Numbered from the stretch's first letter, positions 28,360 to 37,460 are shown. The stretch: 64,000 nt of DNA from Halalkalibacter krulwichiae (GCF_002109385.1 NZ_CP020814.1:1261001-1325000); one strand, 5' to 3'. The notes: generated from the letters alone by a model not told the origin. Numbers and translations are program-made.

Positions 28360-29682
28360 TTAAAAATCTATTTTTGTACCGTCAATATTAATTGATTCAA
28401 TTTTTGAAATATCTAAAGGCAAAGAAGATAAGAATTTTGCTTTAACCTTTTTGTTCTCACTAAAACTGGTCATAGAATCCAATGTTTGAACACTACCATC
28501 ATTCATTTTTGCACTTACTACGATTTTATTTGAATTATTAAAATCACCGTTTCCATATAAAGTTATTCCCAATGGTGAAACGGTAATTCTATTCGCCCTC
28601 CACGTCCCAAAGTTCTTACTAAAGTCCATTTTTTTTTCTTTATCTACAGATTGTATTTTAAACGTAGTATTCCAATTACCTTTTGTATGATTGCCATTGG
28701 ATACAAAGTCCCCCATTAAATTTAGCCTATTTATGTCTAAATTATCAATGTCAAAGATGTATTCTATATATTCGTTTCCGTAATTTGTATTACCTAATTT
28801 ATCTACCCCGAAATAAATGTTGGAAGCGTGTATTTTATTTCCTGAAGTATCAATTAAATATAAATCTCCATGACTATCTATATCATCCCCTGTCCATTTA
28901 GTTTGGATGTGAAGGCGATTATTAATAAAACCTAAATTTGATATATGCATAAAATTTATTTTTTGAAGGTAGAGCTCAGTTTCATCTGGCTTTAAAACTT
29001 GGACTGTTCCCTGTTCCTTTAAATCTCCAAAAGTTTTTCCTCCACCACCTGAGATATTATTCATATCCAATGGTATTGTTTTGGGAATATTGTCTTTTAT
29101 CTTCATAAGATCGGCATCAACCTTGATTTCTTCAAATTTGTGTTTATGACTTAGGAAAGAACTGATATGAAAGTTTATTTTTTTATTGTTAAGGGCCTTT
29201 CCTCCATTGGCTTGAATTCGTAAGGTAGCAGTATTAGTGGTTTCATCGTAATCTACAATTTGACTATTAAACATATGACCTTCAGTCAATGAGTAATCAT
29301 AAAGATCAAGAGTTTTATCTATTCTATTACCTGTCAAATCTTGCATTGTAACATAAATGACTGCCATTTCATCATCATTCATTGCAGCGACCACTTCCAT
29401 TTTAATACCATCATCTTCACTACTAGTTTCAATAGGTTGGAGAAATAAAGCAGTTTGGGGACTAACAATAGATAATAAATTATTAAAACTTGGAATAGTA
29501 GCTGCCCCTACCCCAACTGAAAATACAAGAAATAAAGATGCTACCAATGGAATTGTAACTGTTTTTTTGAATCTTCTTTTTGGCTGTTCCGATTTCGCCC
29601 TTTTTACCCCTAGTTTCGCCCTCATGTGTAATTCTTTTGGAATTTCAATCCTTTCTAATTCTTGTTTTACTTTATTATTCAC
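28360..29682 (-). CDS. ECF anti-sigma factor with DUF4179 ectodomain
   Basis: This 440-residue protein is encoded next to the sigma gene and overlaps its end by 8 bases. It has a short cytoplasmic N-terminus (residues 1-43, MNNKVKQELERIEIPKEL... with many basic residues), one membrane helix at about 44-62 (VTIPLVASLFLVFSVGVGAA), and a large external beta-rich domain starting with the DUF4179-type region (DGIKMEVVAAMNDDEMAVIYVTMQD). The layout is that of a membrane anti-sigma factor that holds its sigma until an external signal releases it. It is transposon cargo. No zinc anti-sigma motif is seen. Confidence 0.82.
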   Translation of the reverse strand: MNNKVKQELERIEIPKELHMRAKLGVKRAKSEQPKRRFKKTVTIPLVASLFLVFSVGVGAATIPSFNNLLSIVSPQTALFLQPIETSSEDDGIKMEVVAAMNDDEMAVIYVTMQDLTGNRIDKTLDLYDYSLTEGHMFNSQIVDYDETTNTATLRIQANGGKALNNKKINFHISSFLSHKHKFEEIKVDADLMKIKDNIPKTIPLDMNNISGGGGKTFGDLKEQGTVQVLKPDETELYLQKINFMHISNLGFINNRLHIQTKWTGDDIDSHGDLYLIDTSGNKIHASNIYFGVDKLGNTNYGNEYIEYIFDIDNLDINRLNLMGDFVSNGNHTKGNWNTTFKIQSVDKEKKMDFSKNFGTWRANRITVSPLGITLYGNGDFNNSNKIVVSAKMNDGSVQTLDSMTSFSENKKVKAKFLSSLPLDISKIESINIDGTKIDF

Positions 29683-30199
29683 AAATATCAGCCCCCTTAG
29701 CTTGTTTTCGAAGTTTATCTAACGCACGATATAATATTGATTTTGATGTCCCTAATGGAATATTTAACAACTCAGCTATTTCTTTAAATGAATACCCCTC
29801 ATAAAATTTTAAAATAACGATACTTTTTTCATTTTCATTTAACTCATCTAATAATTGATGAAGTGATAATGAAAGGGGGATATCTTCAACATCTGAACTA
29901 ATAATCTCTTCATATTCTGGTTTTAGTTGAACCACCTTTTTGTTTTTTCTTAAACAATCAATAGCACAACTAATGGTGATTTTGATTAACCATGTTTTAA
30001 AATACTCTGGTTTTTTTAATGTATCTATTTTTTTAAATGAACGATATGCTACTTCTTGAACGATATCTAATGTATCATCTTTGTTTTTGACATATACATA
30101 AGCCATTCGATAAATATCTTGTTCATATTTTTGGAAAAGCTTTAAAAAGGCTTTATCGTCACCCTTTTGGGCTTTTTTTACTAATCTAATAATCGAAAT
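29675..30199 (-). CDS. ECF RNA polymerase sigma factor, probable ATT start
   Basis: Region 2 (LVKKAQKGDDKAFLKLFQKYEQDIYRMAYVYVKNKDDTLDIVQEVAYRSFKKID...FKTWLIKI) and region 4 (LNENEKSIVILKFYEGYSFKEIAELLNIPLGTSKSILYRALDKLRK) are both complete. The first ATG in frame is at 30106, but conserved sigma-2 residues continue 31 codons upstream to 30199, where only an ATT codon follows GAGAGG. There is no ATG, GTG or TTG in frame between. The protein would have 174 residues. It would direct RNA polymerase to a small regulon, held back by the downstream anti-sigma. Confidence 0.88.
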   Translation of the reverse strand: MSIIRLVKKAQKGDDKAFLKLFQKYEQDIYRMAYVYVKNKDDTLDIVQEVAYRSFKKIDTLKKPEYFKTWLIKITISCAIDCLRKNKKVVQLKPEYEEIISSDVEDIPLSLSLHQLLDELNENEKSIVILKFYEGYSFKEIAELLNIPLGTSKSILYRALDKLRKQAKGADICE

Positions 30200-30511
30200 T
30201 CATCCTCTCTACTTTTTTCCCTTATACCTATTAGACAAAGTAGTTTAGTATTTGGCTTAAATTAAATGAAATTTTTATAAAAAAAATGAGGGATATCCCC
30301 TGTTTCATAATATCATTCCTCTTGAACTATCTTCATAAATACTGTTCCACAAACGACCGTTTATGGTACTGATAAATATTTTAAAAAAAACAACCTATTT
30401 CTATTAATCTATAGAACCAAAACTCATTCCCAAAATCAAAGTAACATTTTTAATATCTAATGCCTTTTTTGGTGCTAATATAGGGTTATAAATTACTTTT
30501 GCAGGTGATGA

Positions 30512-31066
30512 ATGATGATATTTGGTTATGCACGAGTAAGTACGGAGGAGCAAAACTTGGATATGCAAGTTGATGCCCTTACAAAATTTGGAGTAGAAAA
30601 AATTTATAAAGAGAAATTGACCGGAACTAGAAAAGATAGACCCCAACTAGAAGAACTCCTTAAAGTCTTACGCAGTGGCGACAAAATTGTTGTATATAAA
30701 CTGGATCGTATTTCACGTTCTACAAAACATCTAATTGAACTTAGTGAATCATTCAATGATATGGGCGTAGATTTTGTCTCTATTAATGACAGTATTGATA
30801 CTTCAACTGCAATGGGGAAGTTTTTCTTTCGTACAATGGCAAATATTGCAGAGTTAGAACGAGATATTATTAGCGAAAGGACAAAGTCAGGGCTTCAAGC
30901 AGCAAGATCCAGAGGAAGGAAAGGTGGCAGACCATCGAAGAAAAAGGACAAAGTTGAAATGGCAATAAAAATGTATAAAAGTAAGGATTATACAATCAAC
31001 GAAATTACAGAAGCAACAGGAATCAGTAAAACCTCACTGTACAGATACTTAGACAAATTAAATTAG
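30512..31066 (+). CDS. tnpR: Tn3-type serine resolvase
   Basis: The 184-residue product starts MMIFGYARVSTEEQNLDMQ with the catalytic Ser in ARVST, then YKLDRISRSTKHLIELSESF, TMANIAELERDIISERTKSGLQAARSRGRKGGRP and a C-terminal helix-turn-helix (YTINEITEATGISKTSLYRYLDKL). It is divergent from the sigma operon; the 300-bp gap should contain the res site and both promoters. It is intact, and 31 bp from tnpA. Confidence 0.94.
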   Translation: MMIFGYARVSTEEQNLDMQVDALTKFGVEKIYKEKLTGTRKDRPQLEELLKVLRSGDKIVVYKLDRISRSTKHLIELSESFNDMGVDFVSINDSIDTSTAMGKFFFRTMANIAELERDIISERTKSGLQAARSRGRKGGRPSKKKDKVEMAIKMYKSKDYTINEITEATGISKTSLYRYLDKLN

Positions 31067-31097
31067 TCTCAAAATTAATTATAAGGATTGATATAAC

Positions 31098-34046
31098 TTG
31101 AGTGTGAAAGAACTACTGACACAAGAACAGCGCAAGGAAATTTTAAACCTTAATAATTTATCAGAATTTGAAGTTACTTCTTATTACAGTCTATCTGACT
31201 ATGATATTGATGTTATAAACCGTCATAGAAGAGATCATAATCGCTTAGGGTTCGCACTCCAATTATGCATTCTTAGAAACCCCGGTTGTTCTTTAATAAA
31301 TATGTTAGAAATACCCGAAAACCTTATTAAATATGTCGCAAATCAAATTAATGTAGATCCAGAGGTTTACTCTTCATATGCTCAACGTGATACAACTAGA
31401 CGTGAACATTTAGAAGAAATACGTCAAGTTTATGGATATAGAAACTTTAATAACAGTGATTATCGTACGATTTCTAATGTTCTTTTAAAATCCGCATTGG
31501 AAAATGGAAATTCGATGTATCTAGTACGCACAGCAATTGATTTATTAAGAAAGGAAAAAATAATCCTTCCTGCCATACCAACAATCGAAAGGATGGTTTG
31601 GCTGGCAAGAACGCGTGCAGAGAAAAAAATATATGCCATACTAACAAGTAATCTTTCCGAAAGACATAAGCGTGAACTAGAAAAGTTAATCGATTTAACG
31701 GTAAACAATAATAAAACCCAATTAGCTTGGCTTCGAGAAATTCCCGGACAGTCGTCACCAGATTCTTTTTTAAAGGTCATAAAAAGATTAAAGTACATTA
31801 AAGAAATGAATATTGCAGCCAATACGGCATTAATACACCCCAATAGACTTTTACAATTGGCACGAATTGGGGCAAGATATGAACCCCATTCTTTTAGAAG
31901 ATTTAACGAAGATAAAAGATATGCATTATTAGTCTCTCACTTAATCACTCTTTCCCAAGACTTAACTGACCATGCCATTGAAATTCATGATAGACAAATG
32001 ATGGTGTTACAAGCGAAAGGCAGAAAAACTCAAGAAGAGATGCAAAAACAAAATGGAAAGTCAGTAAATGAAAAAGTTGTGCATTACGCAGATATAGGAA
32101 CGGCTTTAATTAAAGCCAAAGAGGAAGGGATCGATCCCTATGTGGCACTAGAGCAAGTAATGCCGTGGGATAAAATTGTAGAATCGATTGAGGAAGCTAA
32201 ATTATTATCAAGACCAATGGATTATGATTACCTTGATTTAATAAAAACTCGATATAACTATTTAAGGAAATATACTCCAAATCTGTTGGATTCTTTAGTG
32301 TTCAAATCTACTAAATCAGCAGAGCCTTTATTGAAAGCATTAGATACCATACGTGAATTAAATGATTCTGGAAAAAGGAAAATCCCTGATGGCTCACCTT
32401 TGAGTTTTGTTCCTAAACGTTGGCAAAAACATGTTTTTGATGATGAGGGTAATATTAACCGTCAATATTATGAAATGGCTGCCTTAACAGAACTCAAAAA
32501 CTATATCCGTTCTGGTGATGTTTGGGTTGAAGGTAGTCGATTACATAAGTATTTTGAAGAATATTTAGTATCAAAAGATGATTGGGGAAAAGCAAAGAAT
32601 AAAGGGACTAATATAGCTGTTAATGTAAGTTTTGAACAGTATATACAGGAAAGATGTGAAACTTTAAATACTAAACTTCAATGGATTTCCAAAAATATTG
32701 ATAAAGTTGAAAGTATCAACATTGAAAAACAAAAGATACATATTGAGAGACTTCAAGCTGATACTCCTGAAGAAGCTAGAAATTTCAGCTTATCGCTTTA
32801 TAATATGCTTCCTAGAGTTAAACTTACTGATTTATTAATGGAGGTAGCTGAATGGACTGGATTTGAAGAATCATTTGTTCACGCTTCTTCAAATCAACCG
32901 CCTAAAGGTGAGGAAAAGTCTATTGTGATGGCTTCATTAATGGCGATGGGGACAAATATTGGATTAACTAAAATGGCAGAAGCAACTCCTGATATTTCAT
33001 ATCGCCAGATGGCCAATGTTATGCAATGGAGATTACATGAAGATGCGATGACTCGCGCTCAAGCTACACTTGTAAATTATCAGCACCGTTTATCTTTAGC
33101 TACATATTGGGGAGATGGGACAACATCTTCTTCAGATGGTATGCGTGTCCCTGTTGGAGTATCATCATTACACGCAGATGCAAATCCGCATTATGGAACT
33201 GGGAAAGGTACGACCATTTATCGTTTTACAAGTGATCAGTTTTCTTCCTTTTATGCAAAAGTTATTAATACAAATGCAAGGGATGCCGTACATGTGATAG
33301 ATGGATTATTACATCATGAATCTGATCTTTCAATTGAAGAGCATTACACTGATACGGCTGGTTACACGGATCAAGTTTTCGGATTAAGCCATTTGTTAGG
33401 GTTCCGTTTCGCACCAAGACTAAGAGATATAAGTGACGCAAAATTATATACTATTTCTTCCCCTACTGATTTTCCAAACATTAAAGGCATACTTCGGGGT
33501 AAAATTAACACAAACGTTATTAAAGAAAATTTTGATGATGTACTAAGGTTGGCACATTCGATTCGAGAAGGAAGAGTTTCTGGATCATTAATCATGGGGA
33601 AATTAGGTTCATATGCAAGACAAAATAAAATAGCTACAGCTCTTCGAGAGATTGGGAGAATTGAAAAGACAATCTTTAGTCTTGACTATATAACAAATGA
33701 AACGTTAAGAAGAAGGATACATCGTGGGCTAAATAAAGGAGAAGCCATGAATGGATTGGCTAGAGCTTTATTTTTTGGTAAACGTGGTGAATTTAGAGAG
33801 CGTGGCATACAAGATCAACTACAGAGAGCCAGTGCATTAAATATATTGATCAATGCAATTAGCGTATGGAATACTGTGTATTTAAGTGAAGTAACAAAGG
33901 AGTTTAAGAAAAATAATGTTCTAAGAGAAGAATTGCTTCCGCATATTTCACCTTTAGGATGGGAACATATTAATTTTCTTGGAGAATATAAATTTGATTC
34001 AAATAGATTACCAGCTAATTCGCTAAGGCCCTTAAATAAAAACTAA
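31098..34046 (+). CDS. tnpA: Tn3-family transposase
   Basis: This intact 982-residue TnpA (TTG start, AAGGATTG upstream) has the N-terminal DUF4158 domain (NRHRRDHNRLGFALQLCILRNPGCSL), a helical middle, and the DDE_Tnp_Tn3 catalytic domain with YWGDGTTSSSDGMRVPV (Asp), YTDTAGYTDQVFGLSHLLGFRFAPRLRD (Asp) and LNKGEAMNGLARALFFG (Glu). The length is normal for the family (about 970-1000). It should be able to move this element. The C-terminal region also matches the tnpA remnant at 10645 closely. Confidence 0.95.
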   Translation: MSVKELLTQEQRKEILNLNNLSEFEVTSYYSLSDYDIDVINRHRRDHNRLGFALQLCILRNPGCSLINMLEIPENLIKYVANQINVDPEVYSSYAQRDTTRREHLEEIRQVYGYRNFNNSDYRTISNVLLKSALENGNSMYLVRTAIDLLRKEKIILPAIPTIERMVWLARTRAEKKIYAILTSNLSERHKRELEKLIDLTVNNNKTQLAWLREIPGQSSPDSFLKVIKRLKYIKEMNIAANTALIHPNRLLQLARIGARYEPHSFRRFNEDKRYALLVSHLITLSQDLTDHAIEIHDRQMMVLQAKGRKTQEEMQKQNGKSVNEKVVHYADIGTALIKAKEEGIDPYVALEQVMPWDKIVESIEEAKLLSRPMDYDYLDLIKTRYNYLRKYTPNLLDSLVFKSTKSAEPLLKALDTIRELNDSGKRKIPDGSPLSFVPKRWQKHVFDDEGNINRQYYEMAALTELKNYIRSGDVWVEGSRLHKYFEEYLVSKDDWGKAKNKGTNIAVNVSFEQYIQERCETLNTKLQWISKNIDKVESINIEKQKIHIERLQADTPEEARNFSLSLYNMLPRVKLTDLLMEVAEWTGFEESFVHASSNQPPKGEEKSIVMASLMAMGTNIGLTKMAEATPDISYRQMANVMQWRLHEDAMTRAQATLVNYQHRLSLATYWGDGTTSSSDGMRVPVGVSSLHADANPHYGTGKGTTIYRFTSDQFSSFYAKVINTNARDAVHVIDGLLHHESDLSIEEHYTDTAGYTDQVFGLSHLLGFRFAPRLRDISDAKLYTISSPTDFPNIKGILRGKINTNVIKENFDDVLRLAHSIREGRVSGSLIMGKLGSYARQNKIATALREIGRIEKTIFSLDYITNETLRRRIHRGLNKGEAMNGLARALFFGKRGEFRERGIQDQLQRASALNILINAISVWNTVYLSEVTKEFKKNNVLREELLPHISPLGWEHINFLGEYKFDSNRLPANSLRPLNKN

Positions 34047-34056
34047 TCCATAACAT

Positions 34057-34097
34057 AAGCCAAATCCCTTAGCGTACAGGTATTTGGCTTTTTTCGT
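34057..34097 (+). terminator. Terminator after tnpA
   Basis: AAGCCAAAT pairs with ATTTGGCTT around a loop containing the transposon-type TTAGCGTAC sequence; six T follow. Confidence 0.7.
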
Positions 34098-34108
34098 GTC
34101 GAATTTTG

Positions 34109-34146
34109 CTTACCGTACAAAATTTCCGAAATGTTGGCTGTACCCC
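34109..34146. repeat. Right terminal inverted repeat of the Tn3 transposon
   Basis: On the minus strand it begins GGGGTACAGCCAACATTTCG and ends TTGTACGGTAAG. Confidence 0.92.
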
Positions 34147-34150
34147 GACT

Positions 34151-34560
34151 ATGGCTAAATTCACTGAATTAGAGAAAGAAAGTATTAGAAAGGAATTACT
34201 AGAAGTAGCATATCGTTTTTTCATTGAAAAGGGTTTTAAGAGTTACTTCTCTTGAGAATATTACTTCATCAGTCGGCATTGCAAAGAGTACTTTTTATGT
34301 ATTTTTCAAATCGAAAGAAATGCTGTATATGGAATTGTTAGCAAATGAAGGAGAGCAAATTGAAATGCAGGTTGGCCCAAGGTTATGGCTACTGAGGATA
34401 TATGTTCAGCTATAAAAATATACCTAAATATGATGGCTTCGGAACTGGAAACGAAGATTTTAACTTAAAGGCTGGTTTACGACCTTGAAGAGTACAAACT
34501 TGTATCTAGAAAGCTAGTACATTTTTCAACTACAAGCAAGATAAATTAGGTTATCAACAT
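34151..34560 (+). pseudogene. TetR-family regulator relic
   Basis: ATG 34151 opens MAKFTELEKESIRKELLEVAYRFFIEKGF, then a frame change at TTTTAAGAG moves to VTSLENITSSVGIAKSTFYVFFKSKEMLYMELL, the helix-turn-helix of TetR proteins. After about residue 75 the frame breaks again (MATEDICSAIKIYLNMMASELETKIL is still recognisable in another frame). The ligand-binding half is largely gone. The Tn3 end lies 4 bp upstream, so its promoter has been replaced. Confidence 0.75.
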
Positions 34561-34598
34561 CATATTAAATTTCCCACTTGAAACAATCCGAAATGTTT

Positions 34599-34628
34599 AA
34601 GTATTAAAATTATATTTCGACATATAAT
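34599..34628 (+). promoter_or_regulatory. Putative sigma-E promoter of cwlJ copy 2
   Basis: AAGTATT at 34599-34605 and CATATAAT at 34621-34628 with a 15-bp spacer are close to the sigma-E consensus (KMATATT, CATACAAT). cwlJ is a mother-cell gene in B. subtilis. Confidence 0.4.
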
Positions 34629-34662
34629 TTTATAAATTTCTCAAATCAAGGAGGAAATTTAT

Positions 34663-35094
34663 TTGGCCGTCATAAAAACTAATGCAAATGACCGGAAATT
34701 GCTCGCAAGATTAATTAGAGCAGAAGCTGAAGGTGAAGGTGAATTAGGCATGTTGCTTGTAGCAAATGTTTGTGTTAACAGGGTTCGAGTAGGTTGTTTG
34801 GATTTTGTTGACATTAATTCAATTGAAAGAATGGTTTGGCAATCTCCAGGAGGATTTGAAGCTGTTCATTTTCCTTATTTTTATCAGCGGGCAAGAGAAA
34901 AGGAAATTCGATTAGCTGAGAGAGCTATCAACGGAGAGAGACATAGGCCAGCTGAATTTGCTTTATGGTTTTTTCGGCCAGAAGGTCCGTGTCCAGAACA
35001 ATGGTGGGGCCAATGGAATTCCGGGCGTTATAAGGAGCATTGTTTTTATATCCCAATTGAATCTGATTGTCCCGATGTATATGGTGTTTATTAA
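34663..35094 (+). CDS. cwlJ: CwlJ-type spore cortex-lytic hydrolase, copy 2
   Basis: This 143-residue protein has a TTG start after AAGGAGG. It differs from copy 1 (16692) at about 20 residues while keeping every motif: ARLIRAEAEGEGELGMLLVANVCVNRV, WQSPGGFEAVHFPYFYQRAREKE, ALWFFRPEGPCPEQWW. It acts as a lytic enzyme for spore cortex. Copy 1 lies within a Tn3-bounded segment while this one stands beside the yra-type coat cluster, so this may be the native gene. Confidence 0.92.
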   Translation: MAVIKTNANDRKLLARLIRAEAEGEGELGMLLVANVCVNRVRVGCLDFVDINSIERMVWQSPGGFEAVHFPYFYQRAREKEIRLAERAINGERHRPAEFALWFFRPEGPCPEQWWGQWNSGRYKEHCFYIPIESDCPDVYGVY

Positions 35095-35127
35095 AATTGA
35101 AAAATTGTAGCGAAGTTCAAATAAAGA

Positions 35128-35170
35128 AGGGGAGTATAGACGAGGTATTCACCATCGTCTTTTTACTCCC
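35128..35170. terminator. Terminator between cwlJ and the small minus-strand gene
   Basis: GGGGAGTATAGACGA and TCGTCTTTTTACTCCC form a bulged stem. Confidence 0.55.
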
Positions 35171-35308
35171 TTAATTATTGAATTTATTTTTATAATAAAG
35201 AAAATCAACCCTTTGTTTAGTGTTCATTAACAGTGTAGTTAATATTGCTGTATAAACACTTGTTAAGAGTATTGCGAATATTCCTAATGAATTGTTTTTT
35301 CGGGTCAT
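35171..35308 (-). CDS. Small single-helix membrane protein (45 aa)
   Basis: ATG 35308 follows AGAGAGG. The product has a basic start (MTRKNNS) and one helix (LGIFAILLTSVYTAILTTLLM), then a basic tail. It lies downstream of the AdhB-like gene's neighbourhood on the opposite strand to cwlJ, only 28 bp from adhB's stop. Small membrane proteins like this are common in sporulation, but I recognise no family. Confidence 0.5.
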   Translation of the reverse strand: MTRKNNSLGIFAILLTSVYTAILTTLLMNTKQRVDFLYYKNKFNN

Positions 35309-35336
35309 GACGGAACCTCTCTTTTACATAATACTT

Positions 35337-36473
35337 TTATGGTTTTAAGACAACTTTAATACAATTATCCATTTTCGTGTCAAAAATCTCATACCCATGC
35401 TTCGCCTGATCTAGAGGCAAAATATGTGTAACAACATCCCCGGGGTCTACTTTCCCGGATGCAATTAAGTCATGTAAATATGGCATATAGTGAATTACAG
35501 GTGCTTGACCTGTTCTAATATTTACATTGCGTTGGAAAATATCTCCTAATGGAAAACCGTTATACCTAGATGAGTAAACACCTGTGATTTGAATGTTTCC
35601 ACCTTTTCGTACAGCTTGACTCGCCATGACCAGTCCACTCATTGCACCACCGTGCAGCTTTAACCCTGAGGCTAAAAATTCAATGTCGGTCATCTTTCCA
35701 CTCATTCCAACACAATCGATGACTACATCTGCTCCACCATTAGTTAAATCGTGTAAATAGGAACCGACGTTTTCGTAATCCTCAAAATTGACCACTTCAA
35801 CATTATTCGTACGCTTAGCGTGTTCTAAACGATAGCCTACGTAATCAACGGCAATAACTCGCTTTGCCCCTTTTAACCAAGCAAACTTTTGGGCCAAAAG
35901 TCCAACTGGTCCGCAGCCGAGAATGATTACGGTGTCTCCTTCTTTCATCCCGGAATTATCAACACTCCAATATGCCGTTGAACCAGCATCAGCAAGTAAC
36001 ACTAATTTCTCATCTTCTACTTCACTATCCTCAGGAATCTTAAATGGGGTAAAATTTCCATATGGTACACGCATATATTCTGCTTGTCCCCCAGGATAAC
36101 CCCCTGTTGTTCCTGAATAGCCAAAATAAGCTCCCATCTCACCATTATCGTTAGCAGTGTCACATTGGCTTTCTAGCTCATGCTCACAGAACCAGCATTT
36201 ACCGCAGCTTACATTAAACGGGATAATAACACGGTCACCTTTCTTTAGCTTTGTAACTTCAGGACCGACTTCTTCCACAATCCCCATTGGCTCATGTCCA
36301 ATAATATAATCTTCTTGTAAATTCGGTATCATTCCATGTATTAAGTGCAAATCAGATCCACAAATGGCTGTATGCGTTAATTTGACGATTATATCATCAG
36401 GTTTTTGGATACTTGGTGCCTTTACATCTTTAACGATAATATTTTTAACACCTTGAAAGGTAACTGCTTTCAT
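35337..36473 (-). CDS. adhB: Zinc-dependent alcohol dehydrogenase AdhB
   Basis: I chose ATG 36473 (GGAGGATT before it), giving 378 residues, the length of B. subtilis AdhB. Motifs are [18 protein letters not shown], the structural zinc loop CGKCWFCEHELESQC and the NAD site [15 protein letters not shown]. It lies in a cluster with coat F-like genes in the arrangement yraG-yraF-adhB. In B. subtilis that cluster is linked to sporulation, so a role in aldehyde or alcohol metabolism in the sporulating cell is inferred. Close paralogue of the gene at 26903. Confidence 0.92.
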   Translation of the reverse strand: MKAVTFQGVKNIIVKDVKAPSIQKPDDIIVKLTHTAICGSDLHLIHGMIPNLQEDYIIGHEPMGIVEEVGPEVTKLKKGDRVIIPFNVSCGKCWFCEHELESQCDTANDNGEMGAYFGYSGTTGGYPGGQAEYMRVPYGNFTPFKIPEDSEVEDEKLVLLADAGSTAYWSVDNSGMKEGDTVIILGCGPVGLLAQKFAWLKGAKRVIAVDYVGYRLEHAKRTNNVEVVNFEDYENVGSYLHDLTNGGADVVIDCVGMSGKMTDIEFLASGLKLHGGAMSGLVMASQAVRKGGNIQITGVYSSRYNGFPLGDIFQRNVNIRTGQAPVIHYMPYLHDLIASGKVDPGDVVTHILPLDQAKHGYEIFDTKMDNCIKVVLKP

Positions 36474-36498
36474 GAATAATCCTCCAATATTTTCATAA

Positions 36499-36858
36499 TC
36501 ACTGTGGCGGGGTAGGGAATAATCCTTTACGATTTGTATTACCTGGGAAGAGATTAAGACCGGCAATATCCACTGCTGTTTGGGCGGCCTGAAGGTCCAA
36601 TTTCTTTTGTTCAGATATGTTATAAGGATGGAACCACTTTTTCTTCATCATCAGTTTCGATACTTCTTCGTGGTAATCAATCGCTAATTCCATTTGATTA
36701 CGTAATGTCAATCTAAGCTCTGGGCTCGCAGCTTCCGTCAAGGCAATAGCATAATTTCTAACTGCTTCTTTTGCTGTTAATAATAAATCAAGCGCGATTC
36801 CTGAATCCGCTTGCTCGGGCATCCCAACCGAGTTAATTGGATCTAAATAATCATTCAC
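36499..36858 (-). CDS. yraF: Coat F-domain spore protein, YraF-like
   Basis: This 119-residue protein has the coat F-like helical core ALDLLLTAKEAVRNYAIALTEAASPELRLTLRNQMELAIDYHEEVSKLMMKKKWFHPYN, ferritin-like in pattern. B. subtilis YraF has similar length (about 120) and place next to adhB. The stop is 25 bp from the adhB start; they are probably one transcript. The first residues MNDYLDPINSVGMPEQADSG are polar. Location in the spore coat is inferred from the family. Confidence 0.82.
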   Translation of the reverse strand: MNDYLDPINSVGMPEQADSGIALDLLLTAKEAVRNYAIALTEAASPELRLTLRNQMELAIDYHEEVSKLMMKKKWFHPYNISEQKKLDLQAAQTAVDIAGLNLFPGNTNRKGLFPTPPQ

Positions 36859-36873
36859 TTTCTATCACCTCAC

Positions 36874-37080
36874 TTAATGAGTTTTTGCCAGTTGATAAAG
36901 GGCTTGGAGTTCTTGTATATCTTTTATTGATTGTTGAACGTTTTTTTCCATCATCGCTTTGAGATCTTGATCAAATACGATCCCTTGCATCATTTTAGAT
37001 TTAAGTAAGCCAACGGTTTTAAAATTTAATAGCTCGTGTGTCTCCATTGTTTCGTGGTATGCAAGATTTCCTGGTTGCAT
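36874..37080 (-). CDS. yraG: Small coat-associated protein, YraG-like
   Basis: ATG 37080 follows GGAGGTG and gives 68 residues: MQPGNLAYHETMETHELLNFKTVGLLKSKMMQ...DIQELQALYQLAKTH. The HETLE/HETMEtHELLnFK motif is shared with the divergent gene at 37254. It is 15 bp upstream of yraF-like and so starts the yraG-yraF-adhB operon. Confidence 0.8.
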   Translation of the reverse strand: MQPGNLAYHETMETHELLNFKTVGLLKSKMMQGIVFDQDLKAMMEKNVQQSIKDIQELQALYQLAKTH

Positions 37081-37253
37081 GATTTCACCTCCTGTCTTGA
37101 CAAAGTATATTTTATCTCTAAATGTTTGGGAGTATCCGGATAAAGTTATATGGAAATTTCCTGTCACCATATGTCGACCTAAATTTTTGAATAATAAAAA
37201 TAAAAATACGTAACATAATCGAGCATAAACCTTTTAACATTAGGAGTGAGAAG

Positions 37254-37460
37254 ATGACTACAAAGTATGCGCTTCATGAAACTTTAGAATTACATGAATT
37301 ACTAACCTTTAAGAACCTTTGTTTGACGAAGTCGTCAACGATGAGTAGTTTGGTTAAGTGTGAAGAATTAAAAGCCATTTTAACAATGGATGTCACAACA
37401 GGAAAGCAACATATACAACAATTACAAGAATTACTACAAAATGGGGGTTCTAATCTATGA
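37254..37460 (+). CDS. yraE: Small coat-associated protein, YraE-like
   Basis: This 68-residue protein (MTTKYALHETLELHELLTFKNLCLTKSSTM...) is a paralogue of the divergent yraG-like gene. Its stop overlaps the next start by 4 bases, so the pair is co-translated. B. subtilis YraE is 65 residues and sits before YraD in the same way. The AGGAGTGAGAAG ribosome site supports ATG 37254. Confidence 0.8.
   Translation: MTTKYALHETLELHELLTFKNLCLTKSSTMSSLVKCEELKAILTMDVTTGKQHIQQLQELLQNGGSNL

Larger units (their letters stand above)
28199..34146. mobile_element. Complete Tn3-family transposon carrying an ECF sigma/anti-sigma pair
   Basis: Two 38-bp ends (28199-28236 and 34109-34146) differ at one position and face outward with GGGG. 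Inside are a divergent sigma/anti-sigma operon, a serine resolvase and a full-length transposase (982 aa), total 5948 bp. The flanking 5 bases are GAAAA on the left and GACTA on the right, so no clean 5-bp target duplication is left. This suggests rearrangement or adjacent deletion after insertion. The right end sits 4 bp from the start of a tetR relic. Confidence 0.92.
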
